Under the pieces are notes generated by a model. That model did not search any database. It saw only the letters and a list, made by a program, of their open reading frames with translations, and was not told where the DNA came from. A stretch of 64,000 nt of DNA from Litsea cubeba (Eukaryota > Streptophyta > Magnoliopsida > Laurales > Lauraceae). The DNA is taken from assembly GCA_012931725.1 (NCBI GenBank), contig CM022948.1:112565930-112629929 (forward strand), given 5' to 3'. Below are positions 12,401 through 23,335 of the stretch, in pieces (positions within the stretch are counted from its first letter, which is position 1; the number at the start of each line of letters is the position of its first letter). The position numbers and the translations under genes were made by a program.

Positions 12401-15400
12401 CCATCATCGCTCCCAACTCCAACTCAAATCATCATACCGAAACCACGCCCACACCACTTCGCTGTCACCTCCTGAATCCATCCAGGAACCCCAATAGCCA
12501 AATCCCTCATCGTACAGTCACAACCGAACCGAAATCCCTAATCACAATCGTCATCTCCCACGATCCATTGTTTCCCACCCAGAATCCCCAAACCGAAACC
12601 CAAGTCGCAAAACCCCTCTGCTGAATCCCTCCCCCTTCCCAGACGCCACTGAATCCCCAAAATAGCCACCGTCTTCCAGAGACCCTGCTCCACAAAACCC
12701 TAACCCTAGGGCCACTGGAAATTCCTCCTCCAAAACTCCAAAACCCTTCTAGACCACCATCGCCATTCCAAACCCTTTCGGCCTACCCCTTCTAGACCTC
12801 CCATCGTCTCCACTGCTCGCCTTCCACTTACCCAGAAAGCCCTTACCCAGAGAAAAAAAAAAAAAAAAAAAAAGAAGAAAGAAGAAGCAAGAAGTGTACC
12901 GTGCACCAGTAGCTCGCCATCGTCCTCACCGTCGCGCCGCCCTCACTGTCGTCGCGTCGCCCTCACAGTCGTCGTCGCACGCCAGCGCCGAGATCCAAGT
13001 CATCACCTCTTCTTCCATCTTCACCCGGAGCTGTCGCCGCCAGACACCGCCAACGCCAACATCTTCATCGCCCTCGTCGAGGACGGGCTCACCCATCTCT
13101 CTTCCCCATCCTCTCCATCGACAAGTGCCACAGCAAGGGTTTCGAAATCCTTTTTCCCTTCTCTGAGAGCACGAAGGCCGAGGCGCTTAGCCTTACATTC
13201 CGATTGGGCCTGAGTTCTGGATAAGGTCAGGTCTGATCCGACCCATCACAGTTGAAGATCCAACCCATCACCACTTCTAATATCAGCAGAGAAATGCAGG
13301 CCCAGATTTGACCAGATCAACGGTCGGATCTTCTTTTTGCGATACCAGACTCATCCATCGTCAGATTTTCAATCCGTTTTCGCCAGCGTGATCGTGGAGA
13401 GCAGATCTACACATCAGGTCAGTTAGAAATTTTCAATTTGCATTCAGCAAAAATGCCTCCAAAGAAGCAGGTTGACGCGGAGTCTTCCTCTCACAATGAT
13501 GATGATTTGAGGGGAACCGTTGCACAATTGTCGGTAACTGTTAATCAACTATCTGCAACGATGGTTCAAATGCAAGTTCAAATGCAAGCGACTCTGGAAA
13601 GAATTGAAACCCGATTAACCAATTTGGAAACTAATCGGCGTGATGATAATCATCGCGATGATGGAGGACCTCATCGAAATCAACGAGATCCACATGTAGT
13701 CAACGTTGATCGTGATTTGGGTATTAAACTTGTGATTCCCGAATATGATGGGAAATTGAACCCAGATGAATTCTTGGATTGGTTAGTGTGCATTGAAAAT
13801 ATTTTTGCGCATAAACCAGTGACGGATGGTCATAAGATTACACTGGTAGCAACTCGATTTCGCAATTATGCTGCGATATGGTGGGCCGAGTTGCAAAAGA
13901 AGCGAAGATACCAACAAATTGACCCTGTTGACACGTGGGCTGAGATGAAAAATTTGTTAAAGCAAAAATTCTTGCCTGTCAATTACTCCAGAGATCTGCG
14001 TTCACGTTTTCAATACTTGAAACAAGGATCTAAGACAGTTGTTGAGTATTCTGAGGAATTTATGACCATGCAAGCTCGTTGTGGTTTGACTGAAGATGAG
14101 GATGTCTTAGTTGACAGATACTTTAATGGGCTGACACTTGACATACAAGATATCCTCACATTTCAGCATTTTGAGAATGTTGATGAGATCGTTCAGCATG
14201 CTATCAAAGCCGAAGGAATTGCACATCATCAAGCCAGAAAACTTAATGCCTCTAAATGGGTTATGCAGAAGAATTCTTCATTTGCAGGTTCTAAACCGAG
14301 TGATTCATCGGAGAAAGAATTCACCAAGCCCGAAGGTCAAAATAGGATCACATGCTTTAATTGTCACCAACAAGGGCATCGTGCACGGGAATGTCCCAAA
14401 CATATCCACTTGATTGAAAATGAAAGTGACGAGAAGGATATCCCAGATGATCCTAAAGAAACAGAGGTTGCAGCTGAGACAGAAGAATTAGAGATTTACA
14501 CTGCAGTTGACGGTGAATCTCTCATGGTCATCACCGATGCTCCATCAACTACTGCGACGAAGTGGTTGCGAGAAAATATTTTCCGCTCCAAAGGAACAGT
14601 CAATGATCAGGAATGCACGGTAGTCATTGATGGAGGCAGTTGTCAGAATCTTATATCCCAAGCTTTTGTGGATCGCTTAAAGCTGAAAGTTCGGAAGCAT
14701 CATCGTCCTTATTTTGCTAGATGGTTAATGACAGGTGATGAAGTGCAAGTTCGATATGCATGTCCAGTTACCTTTTCCATTGGTACAGATTATACAGATA
14801 CAGTTTGGTGTAATGTGGTACCCATGGATAGTTGTGATATCTTGTTGGGTCGTCCGTGGATGTATGACAAGAATGGAACTAATAGCATGCGCGACAACAC
14901 ATACACATTCATGCATGGTACCAAGAGAGTCACACTCCATCCTATGAAGCCGATGCCACCGAAGCAAGGGTCAAGTTCTCGTCTCACCAAGGATGCGCTT
15001 CACGTGCACACTATCTACAGAAGTAACATCAAGAAGAAGAGCTGAGTTCGAGGTCGAACTCTTTTCCAACCTGGGGAGAATGATGCAGCAGCAATACCAT
15101 ATTGTTGCAACAAGACTCGTGGGCCACATGTGGGACCCATGAAATTCTAATTTTAATTAGTTTTATTTTAGTAAGAGTATAATTAGGATTAGTTTTCTAA
15201 TTATTATTTGGTTTCCTAGTTTGGTTGTTTTCTTAGGCCTTAAGTATCTTTTCCTATAAATATGACATTGTAGAGATTGATAATCAGATAGAGAGAATTG
15301 AGTTAATAGAAGAATTATCGTTGAAGACTGTTTCTTCCTCGTGTGATTGTTCCCTGGGAACTCTAATTGTGCCCTAGCACTTGCATCCTAACCCTAGGAC

Positions 15401-18400
15401 TGCATCAATTTTTCATTAAAGGGAAGATTATTTGATGGAGAGATAAGAATGATGTTTACAAGAGTGGTTGAGTTAAAGATGACACTTCAGGAGGGGCTTT
15501 ACCAGTTGACTGTGTGATGTGTTGAGAAGTATTTCAGGCAAACAGGCATATGAATGGTGCTAGTGTGATGTTTCGAGAAGTAATTCAGGCAAACAAGGAT
15601 ATACTTCATTTTTATGTGTAAAATCTATTTCTTTGCCATATTCCATGGCTTGTCCTATAAACTATCACTCACATAATTATGATTGAGAAGAATTTGGAAT
15701 TGACCTAAATCAGATGATCTGTCAATGTGACTGGCAATAGACTCCTTATATAGACCTCATAGATTTGTAGAAGGGCCAATTCAATCCTTTAAGGATTATA
15801 ATCATAATCTAAGATAATTACAAGCTTGTGTAAAGATTCCGTTGGATAAATCCTAATATTCTACACTAAGAGGCATAACAAAATCACATTCCCTCGTAAC
15901 CTTGAATCACCTATCCCCCTTCCATTCTTGGAGGCAAAGGAACCAATTTGCACATTTGAGTTTCTCTAGTGATGCAAGCTCATTTGCTATAGCTTTGCCT
16001 CCAGTGTGAGAAGATAAATCATCTTTATAGGATTAAGGTGCATGGTGAGCATGAATGACTGCAAGGATGGACTGACAAGTAGAAGAAAAGAAATTAGCAG
16101 TCATAAAACCAAAGTGGTAAATAAAGTTTAATTTGGAAAAAGAGACCTTACTGCAAGAGTGATACCGGTATCATGAGTAGATGGAGCAATGCATCATCGA
16201 GGGACTAATCAGGTAGAATAGTGGGTTTAGCCCAACGCTGATAAACTTGCAAAGGTTTTTTAGGTGGCAGATATGTGGAAACATCATTGGAAAACAGCAT
16301 GGAAAAGCATCGATGGGATAAACTAAGGTTTTTAAGAAGATAGAGAAGCAACTAGTAAGGAGTAAAAATGGAATACGTTCTGAAAAGGTGACATGCTGAA
16401 AAAATACGAAAAGCGCTTTGTCTACTGATACAGTGCATGTAGCTCTTATGCTCAATTCCATATCCTAAAGATACACACATATAGGGCCTTTAGAGAAATT
16501 TCTGATCATTCCTATTTCAGTAAAAGAAAAAAACAAGTATACTCAAAACACCTGAAGAGCTGAATAGTGTCCAATGAAACACTCGCTCAAATGCAGTGCA
16601 TGGAGACGATGGTGTTGAATTAACGAGATCAAAGAGGGGAACATGAGATAAGTCGAGTAGATTATCTAGTTGTATGAAGCATATGTCTATGTTTCTCTCA
16701 GACACTCCATTTATTCTGGCATATAAGGATCACAATAATTGAGGGATTGTGCTTTGTTGTGAGGGAAATTCCCTAAATTTGGATGAAAGATATTCACCCT
16801 TAAGATTAGGCTTAATTTAAAAAAAAAAAAAAAGAGTTAAGTCTCCATCATTCTAGCAAAGGCCATATAAATAGAATAAAGATTAGATTTATTTTTCATG
16901 AAATGCAACCATGTATAGTGAGAATGATCATCAATAAACAAAACACAATAAATAGAACCACCTAGGGTAAGCTAAGAAGCAAACTTCCCAAATCTCTCAC
17001 CAATTTGAAGAACTGTGCTACCTTGAGATCTTCAAGGTTCTGATACAATGAGATAGAAGAGGGGGGAATGAACCAGAAAGAGTAAGGATTTGAGTACAGA
17101 TCAGTATTAGATGTGGGTCACCAGAATCCTAGATGTCTAATATTTCTAGATCAGACAATAAGTTTATCTTTGACTGAAACAAATCTTCATATCGCTGCCG
17201 CAAGGATTGCACGCAAGCCCTAGATTAGTGTTAGAGAACTGCTTATCAGATCCAGATCAAGGTCAATTCTTCTCAACATGTGACACCACCAGATGCAATC
17301 ATTGTTTGATAGAAAGAAGGTATATTTCTTTTAGAAAATGAGACAGAGACAAATTCAACAAGGGCTCTGAATTCTGATACTATGTAAAGTAACAATCACA
17401 TAAGTATGATTGAGAAGAATTTGGAATTGAATTAAATCAAACGATCTGTTAATATGACTAGCCATGCAGTCCTTATATAGACATCATTGATACAATATAA
17501 GGAAGGTTCAAAATTAATAGGATTGCTATCCAATCATCTAAGGATACTAATCAGATAATCTAAGATTATTAAAAGCACATTTAAAGATTAAATCAGATTA
17601 ATCCTAATGTGATACACCATAGGGATACAACAAAATTATGTTCGTATTCATGACAAATCTGGGCATCATAAGCGATGAGACATTAAAGAAAAGAAAAACA
17701 GCTTTCTTTTCCTTAAGTACTCTAGAAAAGACTAAAATAAAAATGAAATATTTGGTAATGCATGCCATTCAAGGAAGTTTGCTCTGTTGCTTTACAAAAA
17801 AAGAAAAAAAAGAAGCATATTTGTCACTGTAAAAGAAACAAGAATGTATGCTAATTCTGAAATTGTTCTAGCACAACGTATAACTCCCATTTTTATCAAT
17901 TCTTTCAATCATCATATTCAGAACATTGTGTTTCATTTAGAAGGTCATATCTGATGAGTAAAAGGGGAAGGTTCCTAAGAAGCAGGAAATTCAGTGAAGA
18001 AGGATGTAGCCCTCAGGATACACAACTGAAAGATGAGTTTATACAAGTTGACAGGAAAAATCTTACCATTCTTCGGTCAATCATTGAACATCCATCAGCA
18101 CAGAGAAGGGTTGGGAATGTGTCGAATCCCTCAGATAGACATAAAGTCAATACAAGCCTCATTCCCTTTTGGCATTCAGGTGTTTCTGCAAGGGTTAAAT
18201 CTCCTGTAGATTTTGTGTAGGCACGTAGCAAAATAATCCACCAGAATCCAGAATCAACAGGAGCAACTCTTCCAATTGCACTCTCACCAAAATCCGCAAT
18301 TAAAGTATCCGTTTTCCTAACTGGATCATGGAGCACTTTAAAACTAGCAGGCATTGCACCTTCTCCAAGCTTGAATCGGTCTATTTGTTTCTCCCACCCT

Positions 18401-19352
18401 TGGAGGTGGAGAGTCTTCAGAAGAAAATTCTTAACTATTTCTGGTTCTCCATTCATTAGAAAAGCCAGAGCACTAGGCACAAAATCTCTAACAAACACCT
18501 GCCAGAAGATGAAGAGTTAGTTAGGACATCATCTTTCACACAGATCATGACATGGTTATTTCAACTTACTTAACTGTAATACATACACCAATTTGCTCAA
18601 ACAGAACACAACCCAACGCCAAAACAGAGCAGATTTTTTTATTTTTTTTGCAGTTGAATTACTCGAAAGAACAAAAACTGAATTAAGACTATTTTGAAGT
18701 GCATCTCGGCAGGATATGGTTGACAGGTTAGTCACACAAAATTAGTAGTTATCACTTAAATTTCTTTCCAACCTTCTCGCCCAGCCCAGTTTAGTTTACT
18801 AAAATTACTGCAACATGAACAAATCAACCACTCCGCAAAACATTGAAGCACTTCCAACACATTCAATCGATTGAAATTAATAGACAAAAAGGAAAAGAAA
18901 GCCGGAAAAGATGCATTCATGGCATATACCTGATCATAATTCAGGACCTCCTCAGACGCGTGATCATAGGCGGCGATTGTCCCCACCGGCTGCCCCCGGA
19001 AGAACACCAGTGACCGCCTCAGCGCCTCCCACGCCTCTGCGATCATCGGATGCGGCTCGAACGAGTTCCGAGCAGATGACGCCGGAGTCCCCATCCCAGA
19101 CCGTCCGCCCAGCGAGAACATGCTCTCGAAATTCTCCAAACCTCCTCGGCTGCTGCTCTCCGGCGCTCGAGACCCAACCCGAGGCGAAAACCCGATCGTC
19201 AACTCGCTCAGAGATCGCTCATCGAACGATCTCTTCCGTTCTATGTTCAACCTCGGCTTATCGAGAAGCCGAGAGAGATCGAAATCGTCCGCTTCGGAGA
19301 TCGAACACACTGATCCCACCTTTTTCATTCCCACCTCCCGAGGTCCGTCCAT
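9117..19352 (-). CDS. alkaline/neutral invertase (GH100, cytosolic CINV type), 4 coding exons
   Basis: Hydrolyses sucrose to glucose and fructose. Exons on the minus strand are 18930-19352, 18067-18498, 10302-10860 and 9117-9412, giving 1710 bp and 569 residues. All junctions are GT-AG: CAG/GTATAT, ATG/GTAAGA and CCCG/GTGAGT donors; GGCAG, TACAG and TACAG acceptors. The protein opens MDGPREVGMKKVGS with no transit peptide or signal, as in the cytosolic beta clade. GH100 signatures are DFGESAIGRVAPVDSGFWW (Asp about 223, the likely catalytic acid), EMPIKICYPAIESHEWRIVT (Glu 445 or 448 as second catalytic candidate) and RWSYHNGGSWP. Length matches the family, which is about 550-570 aa. No disabling change was seen in the exons. 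Intron 2 is 7206 bp and carries two LTR elements. Downstream neighbours are unrelated. Confidence 0.96.
9754..9802 (+). repeat. plant SINE-like 3' tail remnant
   Basis: GTGTAGCCGATCCCAAC followed by a hairpin half ATTGGGA, AAGGCTTTG and a TTGATGATGATG tail. This matches the ending of a widespread angiosperm short interspersed repeat with a GTTGTTG-type tail. Lies in the last intron of the invertase gene. Confidence 0.5.
10302..10860 (-). CDS. invertase coding exon 3
   Basis: Encodes GIYGYPIEIQALFF through NGGSWP plus one base of the next codon. Contains ICYPAIESHEWRIVTG. 559 bp; the split Val codon is completed by exon 4. Confidence 0.95.
11999..12324 (+). repeat. 5' LTR
   Basis: TG...CA bounded. 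A TATA-like CTATAAAT is at 12171-12178. Two GTGGGNCC motifs at 12037-12057 fit class I TCP sites. Confidence 0.95.
12327..12339 (+). other. primer binding site, tRNA-iMet type
   Basis: TGGTATCAGAGCC, complementary to the 3' end of plant initiator methionine tRNA, two bases after the LTR. Confidence 0.9.
12340..13452 (+). other. long untranslated leader of the gag-protease element
   Basis: About 1.1 kb, C-rich and then GC-rich around 12900-13140, unlike the AT-rich LTR and gag. An A-tract lies at 12850-12873. Short frames here are open, but none matches a known retrotransposon domain. May contain captured host sequence. Confidence 0.5.
13453..15045 (+). CDS. retrotransposon gag-protease polyprotein, 530 aa
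   Basis: The first ATG, at 13453, follows an AAAA context; the frame is intact to TGA at 15043-15045. Order: a predicted coiled coil at about residues 20-55; a gag capsid-like domain at about 95-235 with IWWAELQKKR, TWAEMKNLLKQKFLP and VVEYSEEF; and a zinc knuckle C301-X2-C304-X4-H309-X4-C314. A retropepsin-like fold at about 385-490 follows, with VIDGGS at 391-396 and DILLGRPW. The active-site triplet is D-G-G instead of the usual D-S/T-G, a variant also seen in plant gag-asp proteins. The frame ends before any reverse transcriptase. Probable roles are capsid assembly and RNA packaging. Confidence 0.95.
   Translation: MPPKKQVDAESSSHNDDDLRGTVAQLSVTVNQLSATMVQMQVQMQATLERIETRLTNLETNRRDDNHRDDGGPHRNQRDPHVVNVDRDLGIKLVIPEYDGKLNPDEFLDWLVCIENIFAHKPVTDGHKITLVATRFRNYAAIWWAELQKKRRYQQIDPVDTWAEMKNLLKQKFLPVNYSRDLRSRFQYLKQGSKTVVEYSEEFMTMQARCGLTEDEDVLVDRYFNGLTLDIQDILTFQHFENVDEIVQHAIKAEGIAHHQARKLNASKWVMQKNSSFAGSKPSDSSEKEFTKPEGQNRITCFNCHQQGHRARECPKHIHLIENESDEKDIPDDPKETEVAAETEELEIYTAVDGESLMVITDAPSTTATKWLRENIFRSKGTVNDQECTVVIDGGSCQNLISQAFVDRLKLKVRKHHRPYFARWLMTGDEVQVRYACPVTFSIGTDYTDTVWCNVVPMDSCDILLGRPWMYDKNGTNSMRDNTYTFMHGTKRVTLHPMKPMPPKQGSSSRLTKDALHVHTIYRSNIKKKS
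15072..15080 (+). other. polypurine tract
   Basis: TGGGGAGAA immediately before the 3' LTR, where plus-strand priming occurs in LTR elements. Confidence 0.75.
15081..15407 (+). repeat. 3' LTR
   Basis: Identical to the 5' LTR except for one extra T in a short T run. Followed by the ATTTT duplication. Confidence 0.95.
15513..15605. repeat. 51-bp-period imperfect tandem duplication
   Basis: TGTGATGTGTTGAGAAG and TGTGATGTTTCGAGAAG start the two units; each continues with TTCAGGCAAACA. Within invertase intron 2. Confidence 0.7.
15651..17632 (-). mobile_element. old, decayed Copia-like LTR element
   Basis: Two diverged direct repeats, 15651-15880 and 17383-17632, align over their length and share ATGATTGAGAAGAATTTGGA and CCTTATATAGAC blocks. 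Read on the minus strand they start TGTT and the upstream copy ends CA. TAGTATCAGA beside 17383 matches an initiator-Met primer site, placing the 5' LTR at the high-coordinate end. The interior has only broken frames; 16171-16461 and 16517-16705 faintly resemble Copia pol. No target duplication was found, consistent with age. Confidence 0.55.
18067..18498 (-). CDS. invertase coding exon 2
   Basis: Encodes residues 142-285, from VFVRDFVPSALAFLMNGEPE to SMIDRRM. Contains the VDSGFWW catalytic block. Phase 0 on both sides. Confidence 0.95.
18930..19352 (-). CDS. invertase coding exon 1
   Basis: Encodes residues 1-141, from MDGPREVG to EEVLNYDQ. The variable Ser/Arg-rich N-terminus precedes the conserved IAEAWEALRRSLVFF block. 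It ends at a phase 0 donor. Confidence 0.95.
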
Positions 19353-19392
19353 TCTCCTAAGATCTGCAGAGATCTAAGGAAAATCGAGCGAC

Positions 19393-19754
19393 CTGCACCG
19401 TCAGAAAACGATCACAATCAAATCAAATACAACAGATTCAAGATAAAGCACAAGATTCTGGATTTATAGCAAAACTAGACATGAAAACAGATCAAATTCT
19501 CGTAAGACAAGCTGCATTTATGCAATCGACAGCTCCTTCGAATCGTCAGATTCGAAAGAACCAGGCGACAAGATCCAGCAAAAAAGAACGAGTAAAACGA
19601 AGCATTCCAAAAAAAAAAAATCCTCGAACTCTCGGAAACAATCTGGAATCTGTTCATTTCAGATGAAATCACACAAAACCGATGCAAATTTCAGAACAGA
19701 TCTAGATCTCTCACAACATAAAGGGGAAAATGAAAGAGAAAACGAGATATTTAC
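19393..19754 (-). other. possible 5' UTR intron of the invertase gene
   Basis: A CT/GTAAATAT donor and a TGCAG acceptor flank this 362-bp stretch between the presumed start site and the ATG. Assigned from splice-site appearance only. Confidence 0.35.
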
Positions 19755-19940
19755 AGATTTGAACGAGTTGCGAGCCGCGCGAAGATGTAACGTTTGAAGT
19801 GCTTTGATTCGGCCGATACGACGACTGCTAGCAAGGAATCTGACACGGAAAAACAGTAGCAGAAAGGAGAGAGTCGAGGGCAGGAAGCAGAGGATCCCGG
19901 AGAAGGGGAGGGAAAAAGACTACGGTACTGTCGAGGGTGG

Positions 19941-19949
19941 CATTTATAG
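19941..19949 (-). promoter_or_regulatory. invertase TATA box
   Basis: CTATAAATG on the minus strand, about 590 bp upstream of the start codon. Transcription would begin near 19915, with a leader that may be spliced. Confidence 0.55.
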
Positions 19950-20074
19950 GGCAGCGAGAGAGTGAGGGTTTGTCAGTCTCTATCAAATACCTATCCTGTG
20001 CGTACGACCAACCGAGAAAAACCGGTGTTGGTGACCGCGCCAGAGCCTGCCAGTCGGATTGTAATTTAGATTTA

Positions 20075-21296
20075 GCACATGTTTGATATCTCTAATTTGA
20101 GTCTCTATTTATCTAAATATCTATCAAGTTCAGAGGATTGAAAAAATAAAGGTGTTTGGCACACCAACATATCCTCTATCCGGTTTAGACAAATAGAGGC
20201 ATATCCTCTTAAATGGAAATGCTGATTTCTGAGCCCATAGAAATTAGAGTCTCTCCCTCTGAGAAAAGTAGAGGCGTTGGGTATTTTTCAAGATGAAAAT
20301 GCCCCTGGACGTTGTTTAATTGGCAACGAAAGTCCTTCGTATAAAAACGATTTCAGAAGGAGTTTAGGGCATCGATACATAGAAGCAGTGGGAGTAGAAT
20401 GCATCTCCTTCTTCTCTCGTTTTTCCATTGTCGCTTCTTCAACAACATCTAATCTAACCCAAGAAGGTCGAAGCCAGCCGTTCTGCAGAGAGTCTTCCTT
20501 GTTCTTTTTATCTCTCTCAACTTCTCTATCTTCTACTCTTTTTTCATGTTTGGGTTTCTGTTGAAAATCGAGCATGCGTTTCCTAGATAGTAGGGTTTTG
20601 ATAATGCTTGGGTTTCTATTGTTTGAAGTCTAATGCCTGCAGCGAAGCCTCATCACGATTTGGGTTTTGTTGCTTTTCTTGCTTTTGGTTTTTTAAGCGT
20701 ATTTGTTTGTTAGATCTTTGATGGGATCATGTGAAAGGTTGTGGTAATCTTCTGCATTCATCATGCTTCTTTTTTTTCATGGATAGATCTGAAAAATGAA
20801 AATACTCTTCTGTAGCAACTTGGACCAAGCCGACCTTGGGCAGAGGGTCACACTCACCGATCAGAAGATGTCTTTCTGGCTTTGTTTTATCTCAATTCAT
20901 AACCATACAAATTGTTGTATGGTCAATAATGGGTAGCATCTTTTGGGACTCTTTGAGCAATCCCAGCCTCCCTCCACAATACTATTCTGTCATCACCGGC
21001 TAATTTTGACCGTCTCAGTTTCAACTTTAACTTCTTTAATTTTAATTTTGCCCCAATACTGTGCCCACAATTTGTGTTTTCATACAAATACATAGAGGAA
21101 CAAGTATTAAATAATGACATAAATACCCTTCTAAAAAGAGGCAAACAAAAGGATATACCAAACGGTCTATTTAAAATAGATTTGTGCATTACCAAACATG
21201 TTGTTTATTTTAGTCTCTTTTTTGTATGGCTCTTTTTTTAATGACTCTATTTTTACTGGATCTGTCAGAAGAAGAGTAGAGCTACCAAACATGCCC
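20075..21296. mobile_element. PIF/Harbinger-like DNA element
   Basis: Left end GCACATGTTTGATATCTCTA and right end inverted GGGCATGTTTGGTAGCTCTA form imperfect TIRs. TTA flanks both sides (20072-20074 and 21297-21299), the target size of this superfamily. 1222 bp with no recognisable transposase. The left end lies about 130 bp upstream of the invertase TATA box. Confidence 0.6.
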
Positions 21297-21702
21297 TTAG
21301 TAAACGTAAGCACTTTGTATTGATTCCTAATCCAGATTAAGGATGGTGGTAAGCGTGAAATATTACCCTATTCATACTTGAAAAAATCATTTGTTAGGGG
21401 AGGTTCAGATTTAAATAGATACTCAAATGTAAAGATGTTCACCTTAGATAGCTAAATACTGTGAAAGGAAATGTATAGCTAAATACTGTGAAAGGAAATG
21501 TATACTGACTTATAAACTATCCTATTTGCCTATTTTTCTATAATCTCTAGGATCTTATGAAAATATATGTCTAAGGTCCACTTTTAATTTTTTAAATCCA
21601 CTTTTTCCTTAATTACATAGCCTTAATTTCGTTAATATATATATCTGTGTATGAATTATGTTTTGATATGTTTTGTTTTTGGTATCCAATTGGGGGGTTG
21701 GG

Positions 21703-21830
21703 TCTCTGGTGCAGTGATAGAGCTCTCGGATAAGAGAATGTGGCACGTTAAGGTTCAAACTTTAGGCATTTTGGTGAAAATTGAAACCTCTTACCGCTGA
21801 GGTAAGAAGCGGTTCTCGTCTTTTGCTATG
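21703..21830 (+). repeat. tRNA-related SINE-like sequence
   Basis: TGGTGCAGTGATA at 21708-21720 resembles a pol III A box, and AGGTTCAAAC near 21751 a B box. No clear tail or duplication. Tentative. Confidence 0.35.
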
Positions 21831-22084
21831 TTATTATTTGAAAAATCAAGCTCTTATTTGCTGAAAATGGATTTAAATAAGGGGCATTCGGCGACAGGTC
21901 CCTCAACATTACACTTTATGGCCTTAGATCCACAAAAAAAAGTTATAGAGCCAAAGGTCCCTCCCACACTTTCTCACACCTGAAATGTCTAGTTTACCCT
22001 TTATTTATATCATAACCCATGATTGGTGGGATATCCCATTAATAATGGTCAACTAACATTTAATTGCCCACGATTAATGAATCC

Positions 22085-22795
22085 CCAGATTTTCAAATAA
22101 ATTCTAAAAACACACAATAAATTTCAAAATAACGAAAATAAATTTTAAAAAATGAAATAATTCAAAAAAAATGCAATAAGTTATAAAAAAGCAATATATA
22201 ATCAAATAATGCAAATAAATTTAAAAAGATGCAAATAAGTTTCAAAATATCCAAATAAATTTTAAAAAAATATAAATAAATTTCAAAAGACTCAAATAAA
22301 TCTCAAAAGATCCAAAGAGATTTTCACAAATGTAAATAAATTAAAAATAACGAAAATAAAATTTTAAAAAATACAATAATTTCAAAAAAACGCAATAAAT
22401 TTGAAAAGATACAAATAAATTTGAAAAGACGCATATAAATTTAAAAAATGCATATAGATTTCAAAAAATGTAAATAAATTTGCTAAAAAACTTAGATAAA
22501 TTTTGAAAAAAAACACAGATAAATTTACCAAAACATAAAGAAATATGACAGAAAACAGATTAATTTGAACAAGACTCAGATAAATTTGACAAAACCTCAG
22601 ATAAATTTGAACAAAACTCAGATAAATTTTGAAAAAAATCAGATAAATTTACAAAAAATACAAAGAAATATGACAGAAAACAGATAAATTTGAACAACAC
22701 TCAGATAAATATGACAGAAAACAGATAAATTTGAACAAAACTCAGATAAATTTAAAAAAAATTCAGATAAATTTGATAAAAGAGATAAACAGAGC
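22085..22795. repeat. AT-rich ~21-bp tandem array A
   Basis: Degenerate units around AGATAAATTTGAACAAAACTC; the right third is most regular. Related to the array at 50725-51690 in reverse complement. Confidence 0.8.
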
Positions 22796-23335
22796 CAAAA
22801 GCGATCACCGGGGAGAAGTCAGTCCTCCACGGAATTCCCCTCTCATCCGTTTATCCATCTCAATCCCTTCTTGTCATCACCTCAATCGACAGCATCCCAT
22901 TCCCATCTTCCATCTCCACTATAGCATAGTAAAAAAAAAAAAAATACAGACCATCATCACTACCCACCCACCGTCCCACCTGTGCTTCAACAGAACCCCC
23001 CTCCACTGAAAACCCACCTACTACCTCATCTTAATCCACCCATACCTCCACAGAACCCCAAAACAGAGTCGAACCTGACCTGAAACGACCCGATACATGT
23101 TACACCCAATATAGGTCGTCTTCTTCATTTCTTCAACCACTCTGTTTTGGGGCAAAGCCAACTGCGACCGATGACGTGCACCAACTGCGACCTCTACAAA
23201 TTCTAATTCTGATTGAAAAGATTCAAATTGCACCAAACATGAATTGTTGAAATCATGATTGTGAAAGAAATCTAACGATGGGAGAGGCGAGGAGATTCGA
23301 TCAGGAAGAGATGAGGAATGCATAGGTGAGACACG

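Larger units (their letters stand above)
11999..15407 (+). mobile_element. complete non-autonomous gag-protease LTR retrotransposon (TR-GAG-like, Ty3-type)
   Basis: A 3409-bp element with LTRs of 326 and 327 bp that differ only by one T. Both begin TGATGCAG and end GCATCA. It is flanked by a perfect 5-bp duplication ATTTT (11994-11998 and 15408-15412). A 13-nt initiator-Met primer site follows the 5' LTR and a purine tract precedes the 3' LTR. The only open frame is gag plus protease; no reverse transcriptase, RNase H or integrase is present, so it must be mobilised in trans. It resembles plant TR-GAG elements, with a protease added. It lies antisense to the invertase gene, inside intron 2. 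Near-identical LTRs point to very recent insertion. Confidence 0.95.

Noticed and set aside
12298..12624. Plus-strand frame across the LTR-leader border as a gene
   Set aside because: Pro/Asn-rich frame spanning the LTR end and primer site of the retrotransposon; no domain recognised.
18911..19360. Plus-strand frame opposite invertase exon 1
   Set aside because: Antisense shadow of a conserved exon; composition follows from the other strand.
22085..22795. CRISPR-like array
   Set aside because: Units are contiguous and degenerate without unique spacers, and the genome is a plant's.
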